Shown here: positions 1 through 5,792 of the stretch, one piece after another | How the letters are laid out: every line of letters starts with the position of its first letter | How positions within the stretch are numbered: the stretch's first letter is position 1 | Assembly: GCA_005800795.1 (NCBI GenBank) | Contig: SYEN01000014.1 | Location: forward strand, 1 to 6,110 | DNA: 6,110 nt | Source: Burkholderiales bacterium | GTDB lineage: Bacteria > Pseudomonadota > Gammaproteobacteria > Burkholderiales > SG8-41 | Direction: 5' to 3' | Made by a program: the position numbers and the translations under genes | Notes under the pieces: generated by a model | Told to the model about the DNA's origin: nothing | The model's input: the letters and a program-made list of their open reading frames with translations, nothing else | Databases searched by the model: none

Positions 1-53
1 GCCTGGTCGAGATCGCTGACGGCAAACGAGAAGTGAAACAGCGTGGCGCTCAT
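1..53 (-). CDS. VOC/glyoxalase-fold protein, N-terminal fragment (runs off left edge)
   Basis: Only the first 17 codons are inside the window, reading leftward from an ATG at 53. They give MSATLFHFSFAVSDLDQ and then the start of an Ala codon. The pattern of a short hydrophobic strand, His, and then 'FAVSDLDQA' is the usual opening of vicinal-oxygen-chelate proteins (glyoxalase I, bleomycin-resistance and dioxygenase relatives). In those proteins the early His on the first strand is often a metal ligand. A strong Shine-Dalgarno site, AGGAGG, lies five bases upstream (59-64), so the start is well supported. The substrate cannot be judged from this fragment. The gene points the same way as the glutathione transferase and GFA genes but is separated from them by about 440 bases, so it probably has its own promoter. 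Confidence 0.7.
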   Translation of the reverse strand, partial: MSATLFHFSFAVSDLDQ

Positions 54-356
54 GGGGGCCTCCTGTGTTGTTGCGGGATGTGGCGGTAACGACGCATACG
101 AGTGAATGCCGACTTCAACCATGGCATGCTACCCGCGCCTGCGAACGCTCGCAATCGGCGGCCACTGGCGGCAGCACGGCGCGTGCGTTTATGGATAATG
201 GCCGTATTGAGAATCCCACAACCTCATGACAACCGGCGAAGCTTTTCCTCGGCGCCCCGATCTAGAGACGCCATCCAGGGCCGGTGCTGGCAGGACTTGC
301 TCCAACAATGGCTACAGCCCTGATGCGCCTTTGTCGACGCCAAAGCTTACGTGGCT

Positions 357-401
357 ACCGATTCACAGCCAATTCGCTGTGAAAGTCGGTGCAATTCACC
401 G
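357..401. repeat. Bulged stem-loop with an overlapping alternative hairpin
   Basis: ACCGA plus TTCACAGC (357-369) pairs with GCTGTGAA (376-383) and TCGGT (386-390). This gives 13 base pairs with a two-base bulge (384-385) and a CAATTC loop. The right arm also forms a second hairpin, CGGTG (387-391) with CACCG (397-401), so the two structures exclude each other. CAATTC occurs at 370-375 and again at 392-397. The hairpin lies about 105 bases past the GFA stop. It could be a transcript end or processing signal, or an operator. No T-run follows on either strand. Confidence 0.5.
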
Positions 402-463
402 TTGACTAACGTGCAGTCATCAGAGATCTACCTTGGCAAATACCCGGCGCAAGGCATGGCAAC

Positions 464-476
464 GCGATAATATCGC
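464..476. repeat. Short perfect palindrome just downstream of the GFA gene
   Basis: GCGATA (464-469) and TATCGC (471-476) form a perfect 6-bp inverted repeat around one central base, with a weaker GCA/TGC extension outside it. It lies 18 bases past the GFA stop. The tiny centre fits a protein-binding palindrome better than an RNA hairpin, but its role is unknown. Confidence 0.35.
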
Positions 477-494
477 TGCAGTTCAGAGGAAAAC

Positions 495-908
495 CTACCG
501 CTGCAACTGCGTCGCCGTCTGCGGCAGCGTGCTGATGTCCATCGACCACGGCATCGCCGAGCGGCACCAGCCCTGTTTTTTCGGCGGCAGCAGCGCGCGT
601 TGCCGCGCGGTGCCCAGACGCAAGCCGAATTCCTGCGGATCGGCGCCGGCGGTCGTGGAATAAATCGGCGTGCCGCATTCCGGGCAAAACGCCTGTACGC
701 GTTGATTGCCGCTTTCGGCAGTTTTCACATAGAGCTTGAGCTGGCCGCCGCTCAGCTTTAGGTTTGCCTTCTTCACACGCACGTTGACGCGGTACGCCGT
801 TCCGGTCATAGTCTGGCAATCCGTGCAGTGACACACCGCGACCGCCTCGGGATTGATCTCTGCTGTGTAAGTGATGTTGCCGCAATGGCAGCCGCCGTCG
901 ATGTGCAT
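495..908 (-). CDS. GFA family (CENP-V/GFA zinc-fold) protein
   Basis: This 137-residue protein has the full zinc-cysteine pattern of the GFA/CENP-V fold. From the preferred start it shows GGCHCG (Cys7, Cys9), then CHCTDC (Cys26, Cys28, Cys31), and later FCPECGTPIY (Cys75, Cys78). The C-terminal stretch with GLRLGTARQRA and WCRSAMPW is also typical. Family founders were described as S-hydroxymethylglutathione synthases, but most members have no proven reaction, so the substrate is unknown. Two in-frame ATGs exist, at 914 and 908. I chose 908 because GGAG (915-918) is exactly six bases before it, while it would touch the ATG at 914. The gene follows the glutathione transferase by 25 bases on the same strand, which suggests co-transcription and a shared thiol-related role. 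It ends in TAG at 495-497. Confidence 0.88.
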   Translation of the reverse strand: MHIDGGCHCGNITYTAEINPEAVAVCHCTDCQTMTGTAYRVNVRVKKANLKLSGGQLKLYVKTAESGNQRVQAFCPECGTPIYSTTAGADPQEFGLRLGTARQRALLPPKKQGWCRSAMPWSMDISTLPQTATQLQR

Positions 909-914
909 GGTCAT

Positions 915-918
915 CTCC
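915..918 (-). promoter_or_regulatory. Shine-Dalgarno site deciding the GFA start
   Basis: GGAG on the minus strand, six bases before the ATG at 908. The longer start at 914 would have zero spacing. The same GGAG-plus-six spacing occurs at the glutathione transferase, enolase-superfamily and transposase genes and at the first secreted protein. Confidence 0.7.
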
Positions 919-933
919 GTTGTGTGAGCCGCG

Positions 934-1668
934 CTAGCGCTTTGTCGCGCCAGCCAGCCGCGCAGCGTTGTCTTTGGTGTCGTACAGATTGATCGCCTGT
1001 TTGCCTTCGGTGGCCTTGTTCATGCGCTCGCGGATCTCTGTGGCCATCTTGTTGTTGCGCTGCACGGCGGGGCGCGCTTCCATCGCCTTGTACCAGCGCA
1101 TGAAATTCGGATACTCGGCCTCGGTGATGCCGCGATCCTTGTGCATCTTGGTCCACGGGTAAATTGCCATGTCGGCGATGCTGTATTCGTCGCAGCCCAT
1201 CCATGCGCTGTCGCGCGCGCGGTTGTCGAGCACGCGATACAGCCGCAGCGATTCGTTGTTGTAGCGCGCCTGCGCGTACTCCTGCGGTGTGCTGGTGTTT
1301 TCCTTGACGTAATTGTTGAAGTGATTCGCCTGGCCGAACATCGGGCCCACGTGCGCCATCTGGAAAATCAGCCACTGCATCACGTCGTAGCGCTTGCGCG
1401 CGTCCTTCGGCAAAAATTTGCCCGACTTCTCCGCGAGATAAAACAGGATCGCGCCGGACTCCATCATGGTGTAACGCCCGCCGCCGGGGCCGTCGGTATC
1501 AACAATGGTAGGAATGCGGTTGTTGGGTGAGAGCTTCAAATACTCCGGTGTGAACTGATCGCCGAGGCGGATGTTGACGTCGATGTGCTTCCATTCGATG
1601 CCCAGCTCCTCCAGCATGATCATGACTTTCTGGCCGTTGGGTGTGGGGGTTGAGTGCAGTTCAATCAT
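934..1668 (-). CDS. Glutathione S-transferase, nu-class/YfcG-YghU-like
   Basis: This 244-residue cytosolic protein has a thioredoxin-fold N-terminal half and a helical C-terminal half. The N-terminus MIELHSTPTPNGQKV carries the Thr9-Pro10-Asn11 motif, which in E. coli YfcG and YghU (nu class) contacts glutathione in place of the usual Tyr/Ser/Cys. SPNNRIP (47-53) supplies the cis-Pro53, and ESGAI (70-74) holds the Glu-Ser pair that binds the glutathione gamma-glutamyl group. GPMFGQANHF (108-117) is also characteristic of this subgroup. SIAD (163-166) is the folding motif of the C-terminal domain. Family members have disulfide-bond reductase and peroxidase activity with glutathione, which I infer here. 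The roughly 30 residues after the core extend past YfcG. The ATG at 1668 has GGAG six bases upstream (1675-1678). It is the first gene of a two-gene unit with the GFA gene. Confidence 0.93.
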   Translation of the reverse strand: MIELHSTPTPNGQKVMIMLEELGIEWKHIDVNIRLGDQFTPEYLKLSPNNRIPTIVDTDGPGGGRYTMMESGAILFYLAEKSGKFLPKDARKRYDVMQWLIFQMAHVGPMFGQANHFNNYVKENTSTPQEYAQARYNNESLRLYRVLDNRARDSAWMGCDEYSIADMAIYPWTKMHKDRGITEAEYPNFMRWYKAMEARPAVQRNNKMATEIRERMNKATEGKQAINLYDTKDNAARLAGATKR

Positions 1669-1698
1669 GGGATTCTCCGCCGGTTGGTGTGGGTTTCG

Positions 1699-1726
1699 AT
1701 GGTAAGCCGGGTTCTGGTGTATTCAA
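1699..1726 (-). promoter_or_regulatory. Weak sigma70-like promoter candidate for the GST-GFA unit
   Basis: On the minus strand TTGAAT (1721-1726) is followed after 16 bases by TACCAT (1699-1704). Each box matches four of six consensus bases. It would give a leader of roughly 25 bases to the glutathione transferase ATG, enough for its GGAG site. The match is weak and rests on position as much as on sequence. Confidence 0.22.
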
Positions 1727-1835
1727 AGTCAAAAGTTGATTTTGCGCGCGCTGGTTTGCGGGAATCAAGAAAGGGCATTTCATCCATGCCGTATGGCGTA
1801 GCGGCGGGGAAAGCTCGCCCAAAAAATAATTAAAT

Positions 1836-1852
1836 AAAACAGATGCTTACGA
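1836..1852 (+). promoter_or_regulatory. Shared upstream motif, copy 1
   Basis: AAAACAGATGCTTACGA lies in the AT-rich part of the divergent intergenic region. It matches 15 of 17 bases of a motif at 4239-4255 on the minus strand, just upstream of the enolase-superfamily gene. The two differences are both G/A. It may be a shared operator, but such a match could arise by chance in AT-rich spacers. Confidence 0.25.
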
Positions 1853-1997
1853 ATTGTTGCGCGTGCGGACCCCGTTGGCCGGCCCCCTCCCGCACGATGC
1901 AAGCAGCGCTGAATTTCCGTCGCTATTCAACCGTTGGCCCGCGAGCGTCAGCGCGCATCATCTCCGGGCATCCTTACCGTTTTGAATGGAGATCGCC

Positions 1998-2549
1998 ATG
2001 CCCCGACACTCACGATTTCATGTCCGACTGTGGTTCGCGCTGGTACTGGCCATCGCGCTGCCGGCCGTGGCACAGGAAAGAACGCTGGGTGATCGTCCGG
2101 CTACCGATGCCGGCACGGCACATCGTTTCGACCAGATGTTATACAAGGGCATTGTCGGCAATCTGCTGGATGCTGTACCCATGGACCCCGGCGAGCGCGT
2201 CACCCTGCAACGGACCAACGCCGTGGCGAGCGGCGCAATGTCCGGCAAATCGCTGGCGACCCTGGCCGGGTTGGCGCATCCGGGCTTTTTGATCGGTGGG
2301 CTTGTGTGGGGTTTGTGGGCCGCGTCGAACATCGAACCCGCGCCGGAAAACACGCGGCGTGTACAGCAGGTGGCTGCCGCTGCGCCAAATCCCGCCACCC
2401 CGGCGCCTGAAGCGGGCAGCACCGGCAAGGAAGAGTTTCCCGCCCTGCTGCCGCCTATTTCGATTCCACCGATGGCGTCCACCGTGACCGGCGCGAGCCC
2501 GCGCCCGCGAGTAGTACGCGTGTGGCCGGTATCTCCGCATTTGAACTGA
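1998..2549 (+). CDS. Exported hypothetical protein with Pro/Ala-rich tail
   Basis: I do not recognise this 183-residue protein as a named family. Residues 1-25 look like a Sec signal peptide: basic MPRHSRFHVR, a hydrophobic core, and cleavage after AVA, with no lipobox Cys. The mature part has a polar stretch (26-60), then a compact segment with DAVPMDPGERVTLQRTN (58-74) leading to a Gly/Trp-rich hydrophobic segment, GFLIGGLVWGLWAAS (96-110), which could be membrane-associated. The rest (112-183) is rich in Pro and Ala and probably disordered. The ATG at 1998 was chosen over the one at 1986 because GGAG (1988-1991) sits six bases before it. It is followed after 92 bases by a second small exported protein on the same strand, so the two may act together in the cell envelope. 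Confidence 0.72.
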   Translation: MPRHSRFHVRLWFALVLAIALPAVAQERTLGDRPATDAGTAHRFDQMLYKGIVGNLLDAVPMDPGERVTLQRTNAVASGAMSGKSLATLAGLAHPGFLIGGLVWGLWAASNIEPAPENTRRVQQVAAAAPNPATPAPEAGSTGKEEFPALLPPISIPPMASTVTGASPRPRVVRVWPVSPHLN

Positions 2550-2641
2550 TCATGAACTCCGGGGTGCCTGCGCTGAAATGACAAGGCTCAAGTTCCCGCG
2601 TTTCCTGCCGTTGATCCACTCAACTCACAGGGAACTGTCAC

Positions 2642-3070
2642 ATGTATACACGTGCAGCTGCGATCGTACTGGCTTTTCTTCTCGTTCCGCCGGCGCACGC
2701 TGGCGGTGGCGAGCCGCATCATGAGCGCTATGTCGCCGATGCGCTGGAGATTGTCGTTACGCCCACGGGCGAAAGCGTCACGCGTCTGGTCTCGCGCAAG
2801 CGGCAAACCGTGCGTCAATTCTGGGTCGAGTCGGCACATCCGCCGCAGGGCACGCTGCTGGTGATACTGGAACCTTCGCGTGTCACCCGCGCTGCCATGA
2901 TTCAGACTTCCGGCACTTCGCTGGTGACTAAGCCGTCGCATTCTTCGGCGCGCCAGCCGGGGTTGAAAAAAAACTCAAACGGGCCCCGCAAATGGGCGTG
3001 TACAGGCGGCGGGGCTACGCTGGCTATGCGTCAAGCTAAAACTCATACTCCGGTCCATCCACATACTTGA
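2642..3070 (+). CDS. Small exported hypothetical protein, doubtful C-terminus
   Basis: The frame encodes 142 residues. Residues 1-20 form a clear signal peptide (MYTRAAAIVLAFLLVPPAHA) with an AHA cleavage site. After it comes GGGEPHHERY and a segment with alternating hydrophobic residues (ALEIVVTPTGESV, QFWVESAHPPQGTLLVILE), which suggests a beta-rich periplasmic domain. I do not recognise the family. An AGGGA element sits upstream of the ATG at 2642. From about residue 100 the composition becomes low-complexity and basic. The frame crosses an A8 run (2966-2973) and a hairpin, and its last 35 bases overlap the end of the convergent enolase-superfamily gene. The authentic protein may therefore be shorter, or a frameshift at the A8 run may have changed its tail. 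Confidence 0.55.
   Translation: MYTRAAAIVLAFLLVPPAHAGGGEPHHERYVADALEIVVTPTGESVTRLVSRKRQTVRQFWVESAHPPQGTLLVILEPSRVTRAAMIQTSGTSLVTKPSHSSARQPGLKKNSNGPRKWACTGGGATLAMRQAKTHTPVHPHT
2966..3015 (-). terminator. Possible terminator of the enolase-superfamily operon
   Basis: Read leftward past the stop at 3036, GCCCCGC (3015-3009) pairs with GCGGGGC (2989-2983). Nine bases further on comes a T8 run (plus-strand A8 at 2966-2973). The 19-base loop and the gap before the T-run make it a poor intrinsic terminator, but the position is right for this transcript. Confidence 0.35.
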
Positions 3071-4205
3071 ACCGCTCCAGCGCATCTGCCCGCAGGGTAA
3101 AGCTCAGCCCCGGCTTGTCCGGGGCATAAACGTAGCCGTCGCGGATGTCGTATGGCTCGTTAAACAGTTCGTTCATCATCGGCATGTAGCCCTGACTCAC
3201 TTCAAGGATGTGACAGTTGGCTGCCGACAGCGCCACATGAATGCTGGCCGCAAACAACAAGCCTGATCCCCAAGCGTGCGGCGCAAGACGGATGTCGTGT
3301 GCGTGCGTTAACGCAGCGATGCGGCGGATTTCGGTGAGGCCGCCCGCGCGCGCCACATCGGGCTGCGCAATGTCGATGGCTTTGTGATCGAGCATGCTCT
3401 TGAAGCCGTAGCGCGAGAACTCGCGCTCGCCGGAGGCAATCGGAATGCGTGTTGACGCGCGCACTTCCGCCATGCCCGCATGGTTGTCGGGCGACACCGG
3501 CTCCTCGAACCACGCAATGTTGTACGGCTCCAGCGCCTTGGCGATGGCGATGGCGACCGGCGTTTCGAGGGAGGCGTGCGCATCGACCATCAGTTCGACA
3601 TGGGGGCCGATGCCGCGCCGAGCAGCCTCAACACGGCGCACGCAGTTTTCAATCGAGAAACCATCACGCCCCACCACGCGCATTTTCGCCGCTGTGAACC
3701 CCTTGGCCGCGTAACCGCCCAGTTCCGCTTCGGCTTCATTGCCCGGCGCCCAGCCGCCGCTGGCGTAGCCGCGCACGCGGTCACGCGCAGCCCCCAGTGC
3801 CTGATACACGGGGATACCCATCGCCTTGGCCTTCACGTCCCACACGGCAATGTCGATGCCCGCAATCGCTTCCATCACCATGCCGTTGCGGCGGCTGGTT
3901 TCGGCTTGTGCCACACCGCGTTCCAGCGCAGGTTTGGCGCGCGAGCCGTTATACATTTTCTCGAAAATGCGCTCGGAGAACATCGGGTCCTCGCCCACCA
4001 CGTCGGGCGCGAGTTCGTGTTCGACAATCGCGGCCACCACCGGCGGCGTGCCCAGCGCAGCGCCCATGCCGGTCAAACCGTTGTCGGTTTCCACCAGAAT
4101 CAACGTGGCGTCACTCTTGACCTTGGTGCCAAGGTCGGTGCGGTGCTGGCGCTCCTTGGGCACCGGGTCGGACATGGCAATGGCACGAACGCGCGTGATC
4201 TTCAT
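3036..4205 (-). CDS. Enolase superfamily, mandelate racemase/muconate lactonizing enzyme-like
   Basis: This full-length 389-residue enzyme has an N-terminal alpha+beta capping domain (about 1-120) and a modified TIM barrel (about 140-370). Enzymes of this group abstract a proton next to a carboxylate held by Mg2+, then racemise, dehydrate or cycloisomerise it. Likely metal ligands are Asp208 (VDAHAS), Glu234 (WFEEPV) and Glu260 (ASGERE). The base dyad is Asp283 (QPDVARAGG) and His310 (APHAWGSG), and Glu335 (EVSQG) fits the last acidic site. On the second barrel strand the usual KxK is KMR (Lys174, Arg176), and the Asp208 motif is DxH (His210). This combination does not let me assign a known substrate. 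The ATG at 4205 has AGGAG with GGAG six bases away (4212-4215). It lies 63 bases after the transporter gene on the same strand. Confidence 0.92.
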   Translation of the reverse strand: MKITRVRAIAMSDPVPKERQHRTDLGTKVKSDATLILVETDNGLTGMGAALGTPPVVAAIVEHELAPDVVGEDPMFSERIFEKMYNGSRAKPALERGVAQAETSRRNGMVMEAIAGIDIAVWDVKAKAMGIPVYQALGAARDRVRGYASGGWAPGNEAEAELGGYAAKGFTAAKMRVVGRDGFSIENCVRRVEAARRGIGPHVELMVDAHASLETPVAIAIAKALEPYNIAWFEEPVSPDNHAGMAEVRASTRIPIASGEREFSRYGFKSMLDHKAIDIAQPDVARAGGLTEIRRIAALTHAHDIRLAPHAWGSGLLFAASIHVALSAANCHILEVSQGYMPMMNELFNEPYDIRDGYVYAPDKPGLSFTLRADALERFKYVDGPEYEF

Positions 4206-4238
4206 CGGATTCTCCTGTGAGAGATGAGGGAAGAATGA

Positions 4239-4255
4239 TTGTAAGTATCTGTTTT
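4239..4255 (-). promoter_or_regulatory. Shared upstream motif, copy 2, in the gap before the enolase-superfamily gene
   Basis: AAAACAGATACTTACAA on the minus strand, 33 bases before the ATG at 4205. It matches 15 of 17 bases of the motif at 1836-1852. The 63-base gap is AT-rich, and TACAAT within it resembles a -10 box, but no good -35 box lies at the right distance. It may be a secondary promoter or an operator inside the operon. Confidence 0.27.
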
Positions 4256-4268
4256 AATTGACTATTTT

Positions 4269-5165
4269 TTAAGGCCGTTCTGCCTGCGAAGCCACGCGTA
4301 TACCGATCAGCACCAGCACTGCGCCGGCAATCGCCACCGCGCTCAACACCTCGCCCAGCAGCACCCACGCAAACAGGCCCGCCATCACCGGCTGCAACAG
4401 CAGGCCCACGGAGGACAGTGTAGCGGGCAAGTGCGCAAGCGCGTAGGCGATCAGACTTTGCCCGGCGACATGCGATACCAACGCCAGCCCCAGCAGTTTC
4501 GCCCAGCCGCTATGCGTGGCCGGCAGAAACTGTTCGCCCGACAGCAGCGCCAGCGGCAACAGTATCAATGCCGTCACCGTGCTGCTCACCGCCATGATGT
4601 GCGCGGTACCGATGCTGCCGCGCAGTTTTTTCACCGTCAGTTGATAGGCAGCGTAAAACATCGCGGTCACGACCCCCAGCGCATCGCCAAGCAACGCGCG
4701 TCCGCTGCCATGCGAAAAATCGCCGCCGACCATCAACATCACGCCGGCGAGGGCCGCCACCAATCCGGTGAGAAACATCGCTGTGGGTTTGCGGCGCCAG
4801 AAAACCCACGCGGCCAGCGTCACAAAAATCGGCGCAAGATTCGCCAGCAGCACCGCGTTGGCCACTGAGGTCAGCACAATCGACCAATGCCACACCGCCA
4901 GATCGCCGGCAAAGAAAAAGCCCGCTGCGACCAACAGCCCACGTGGATTGCCCTGCACGTTGGCGTTGTCGCGCGGCCGGCTTGCATGCATCCACACCCA
5001 CAAAAACGGCAGCGCCAGAAACACCCGCCAGAACGCCGTCGACACCGGCCCCGCTTCGCTTACCTTGACCCACAGTGCGGAGGTGCCGATGCAGGTGGCG
5101 CCTGCGAACAGCGCGAGTAATGCCAGCGTGCGTGCGCGAGTTTCCCCGGCGCCGGCGTCAGCCAC
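4269..5165 (-). CDS. EamA/DMT-family inner-membrane transporter
   Basis: This protein has about ten hydrophobic helices in two EamA repeats. Counted from the upstream ATG at 5222, they lie near residues 32-52, 62-79, 95-112, 117-141, 149-168, 178-195, 207-228, 240-258, 269-288 and 294-312. LLANLAPIFVTLAAW ends the first repeat's key helix, and LLLQPVMAGLFAWVLLGE is the matching motif in the second repeat. EamA proteins usually export amino acids or other small metabolites. The direction and substrate here are unknown. An in-frame ATG at 5222 would overlap the preceding gene by 65 bases and add 19 polar residues. I prefer the GTG at 5165, which overlaps the preceding stop by eight bases (GTGGCTGA) and gives a usual length of 298. 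Neither start has a good ribosome site, which suggests translational coupling. Confidence 0.88.
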   Translation of the reverse strand: MADAGAGETRARTLALLALFAGATCIGTSALWVKVSEAGPVSTAFWRVFLALPFLWVWMHASRPRDNANVQGNPRGLLVAAGFFFAGDLAVWHWSIVLTSVANAVLLANLAPIFVTLAAWVFWRRKPTAMFLTGLVAALAGVMLMVGGDFSHGSGRALLGDALGVVTAMFYAAYQLTVKKLRGSIGTAHIMAVSSTVTALILLPLALLSGEQFLPATHSGWAKLLGLALVSHVAGQSLIAYALAHLPATLSSVGLLLQPVMAGLFAWVLLGEVLSAVAIAGAVLVLIGIRVASQAERP

Positions 5166-5571
5166 CGTTCGGCCCGGCGTCGATCTGCTTCCAGTAACTG
5201 TCCTTGCGCGCGATTTTGCCATCGCGGATCACATAGAGGTCGCAGCCACGAACGTCCAATAGCCGGCCATCAGCGTAACGGCCGGTGGCGCGATAGGTGC
5301 CGATGACGCGATCGCCGGAGTAAATCAGATCAGTTTCGGAAAAGCGCAGTTCCGGGATTTCCTTCGCGCGCGCCGTCATGGTGGCAGCCACGGCCTCGCG
5401 TCCACGTACGATTCTGCCCTGTGGCGCATCCGGGCCAGCGGCGAGTATCCACTCGAAATCATCGGTCACGCAGTCCATCACCGCGTTGGCGTCGCTGTTG
5501 TTAAACCCCTTGCCCAGTTTTTTCAGCAGGGCCAGCGCTAGGTCGTTAGTATTGTGGGTTGGTTTGCTCAT
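5158..5571 (-). CDS. SnoaL-like / NTF2-fold protein
   Basis: This 137-residue protein matches the length and layout of the single-domain SnoaL/NTF2-like fold. An opening helix (LALALLKKLGKGFNNSDANA) precedes VTDDFEWILAAG (35-46). Next comes a helix after the VRGREAVAATM stretch, then the sheet strands DRVIGTYRATGRY (87-99) and CDLYVIRDGKIARKDSYW (110-127). The 'D-x-Y-x-IRDGKI...YW' ending is a hallmark of SnoaL-like cyclases, isomerases and steroid-isomerase relatives. The fold encloses a small hydrophobic ligand pocket but is used by enzymes and by simple binders alike, so no reaction is assigned. The ATG at 5571 has GGAAG five bases upstream. It is the first gene of a leftward unit with the EamA transporter (coupled by overlap) and the enolase-superfamily enzyme. 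Confidence 0.85.
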   Translation of the reverse strand: MSKPTHNTNDLALALLKKLGKGFNNSDANAVMDCVTDDFEWILAAGPDAPQGRIVRGREAVAATMTARAKEIPELRFSETDLIYSGDRVIGTYRATGRYADGRLLDVRGCDLYVIRDGKIARKDSYWKQIDAGPNGG

Positions 5572-5610
5572 GGGATCTTCCGGTGAATCGCAGCTTGAGG
5601 GGGAAGGTGA

Positions 5611-5639
5611 AGAATACTCGTTTGAACGGGGCCCGCCAA
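5611..5639 (-). promoter_or_regulatory. Sigma70-like promoter candidate for the SnoaL-EamA-enolase operon
   Basis: On the minus strand TTGGCG (5634-5639) and TATTCT (5611-5616) are separated by exactly 17 bases. Each box matches four of six consensus bases. A start site near 5604 would give a leader of about 33 bases with the GGAAG ribosome site in place. The AT-rich stretch at 5669-5709 lies upstream and could act as an UP-like element or a separate promoter. Confidence 0.33.
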
Positions 5640-5715
5640 CGGGTGGCCAAGGGGCGGCTGCCTGGCGTTGAAATTCTATAAACCATTGATTTATTTATAT
5701 TTTCATATCGCCAAG

Positions 5716-5729
5716 GCGCAGTCCTGCGC
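5716..5729. repeat. Inverted repeat GCGCAG-TC-CTGCGC
   Basis: Two perfect 6-base arms lie around two bases, next to a shorter CGCC-AA-GGCG palindrome at 5709-5718. The two-base centre suits a dimeric regulator site better than an RNA hairpin. It lies about 145 bases upstream of the SnoaL-like start. Confidence 0.35.
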
Positions 5730-5777
5730 GGTCATTTCCAGGGGAATAGTGCGAACAGAGCATTTAAAATTCCGATC

Positions 5778-5792
5778 CCCGCCGCAGCGGGC
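5778..5792. repeat. GC-rich palindrome, copy 1 of a near-identical pair
   Basis: CCCGC (5778-5782) pairs with GCGGG (5787-5791) around CGCA. The 15-mer CCCGCCGCAGCGGGC recurs at 5907-5921 with one change in the loop (14 of 15 identical). An outer ATCCC/GGGGT pairing (5775-5779 with 5796-5800) offers an alternative, longer fold. Confidence 0.5.

Larger units (their letters stand above)
54..494. other. Intergenic region with inverted repeats, no convincing gene
   Basis: This stretch separates the GFA gene (stop at 495-497) from the VOC gene start at 53, so it should hold the end of one leftward transcript and the promoter of the next. The open frames crossing it lack a ribosome binding site and resemble no family I know. 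It contains a 13-bp bulged hairpin at 357-390, a second overlapping hairpin at 387-401, and a compact palindrome at 464-476. None is followed by a T-run on either strand, so I cannot call a standard rho-independent terminator. Confidence 0.6.
1669..1997. other. Divergent intergenic region (GST operon / secreted-protein gene)
   Basis: This 329-base gap lies between the leftward glutathione transferase and the rightward secreted-protein gene, so it should hold promoters for both. It includes a weak leftward promoter candidate (1699-1726), a GC hairpin at 1803-1819 with a GAAAG loop, and an AT-rich tract at 1821-1839. A motif at 1836-1852 recurs upstream of the enolase-superfamily gene. An open frame starting at 1843 has no ribosome binding site and no recognisable protein. 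Confidence 0.55.

Noticed and set aside
102..323. 73-residue plus-strand frame in the first spacer
   Set aside because: It begins with GTG, has no ribosome binding site and an Arg-rich composition typical of a random GC-rich frame, and matches no family I know.
406..885. 159-residue minus-strand frame over the GFA gene
   Set aside because: It is the wrong frame of the GFA gene. The cysteine motifs of the fold lie in the 495-908 frame.
1803..1830. Hairpin followed by an A-rich tract, as a terminator
   Set aside because: The stem is followed by A on the plus strand and preceded by T on the minus strand, so neither direction gives the T-run of an intrinsic terminator.
1843..2292. 149-residue plus-strand frame before and across the first exported protein
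   Set aside because: No ribosome site. Most of it is an alternate frame of the gene starting at 1998, which has a signal peptide and a well-spaced GGAG.
2018..2584. 188-residue minus-strand frame opposite the first exported protein
   Set aside because: It is antisense to a gene with a clear signal peptide and ribosome site, and has only random GC-rich composition itself.
3480..4220. 246-residue plus-strand frame opposite the enolase-superfamily gene
   Set aside because: It is a long antisense shadow caused by high GC. The minus strand encodes a full enzyme with all metal ligands.
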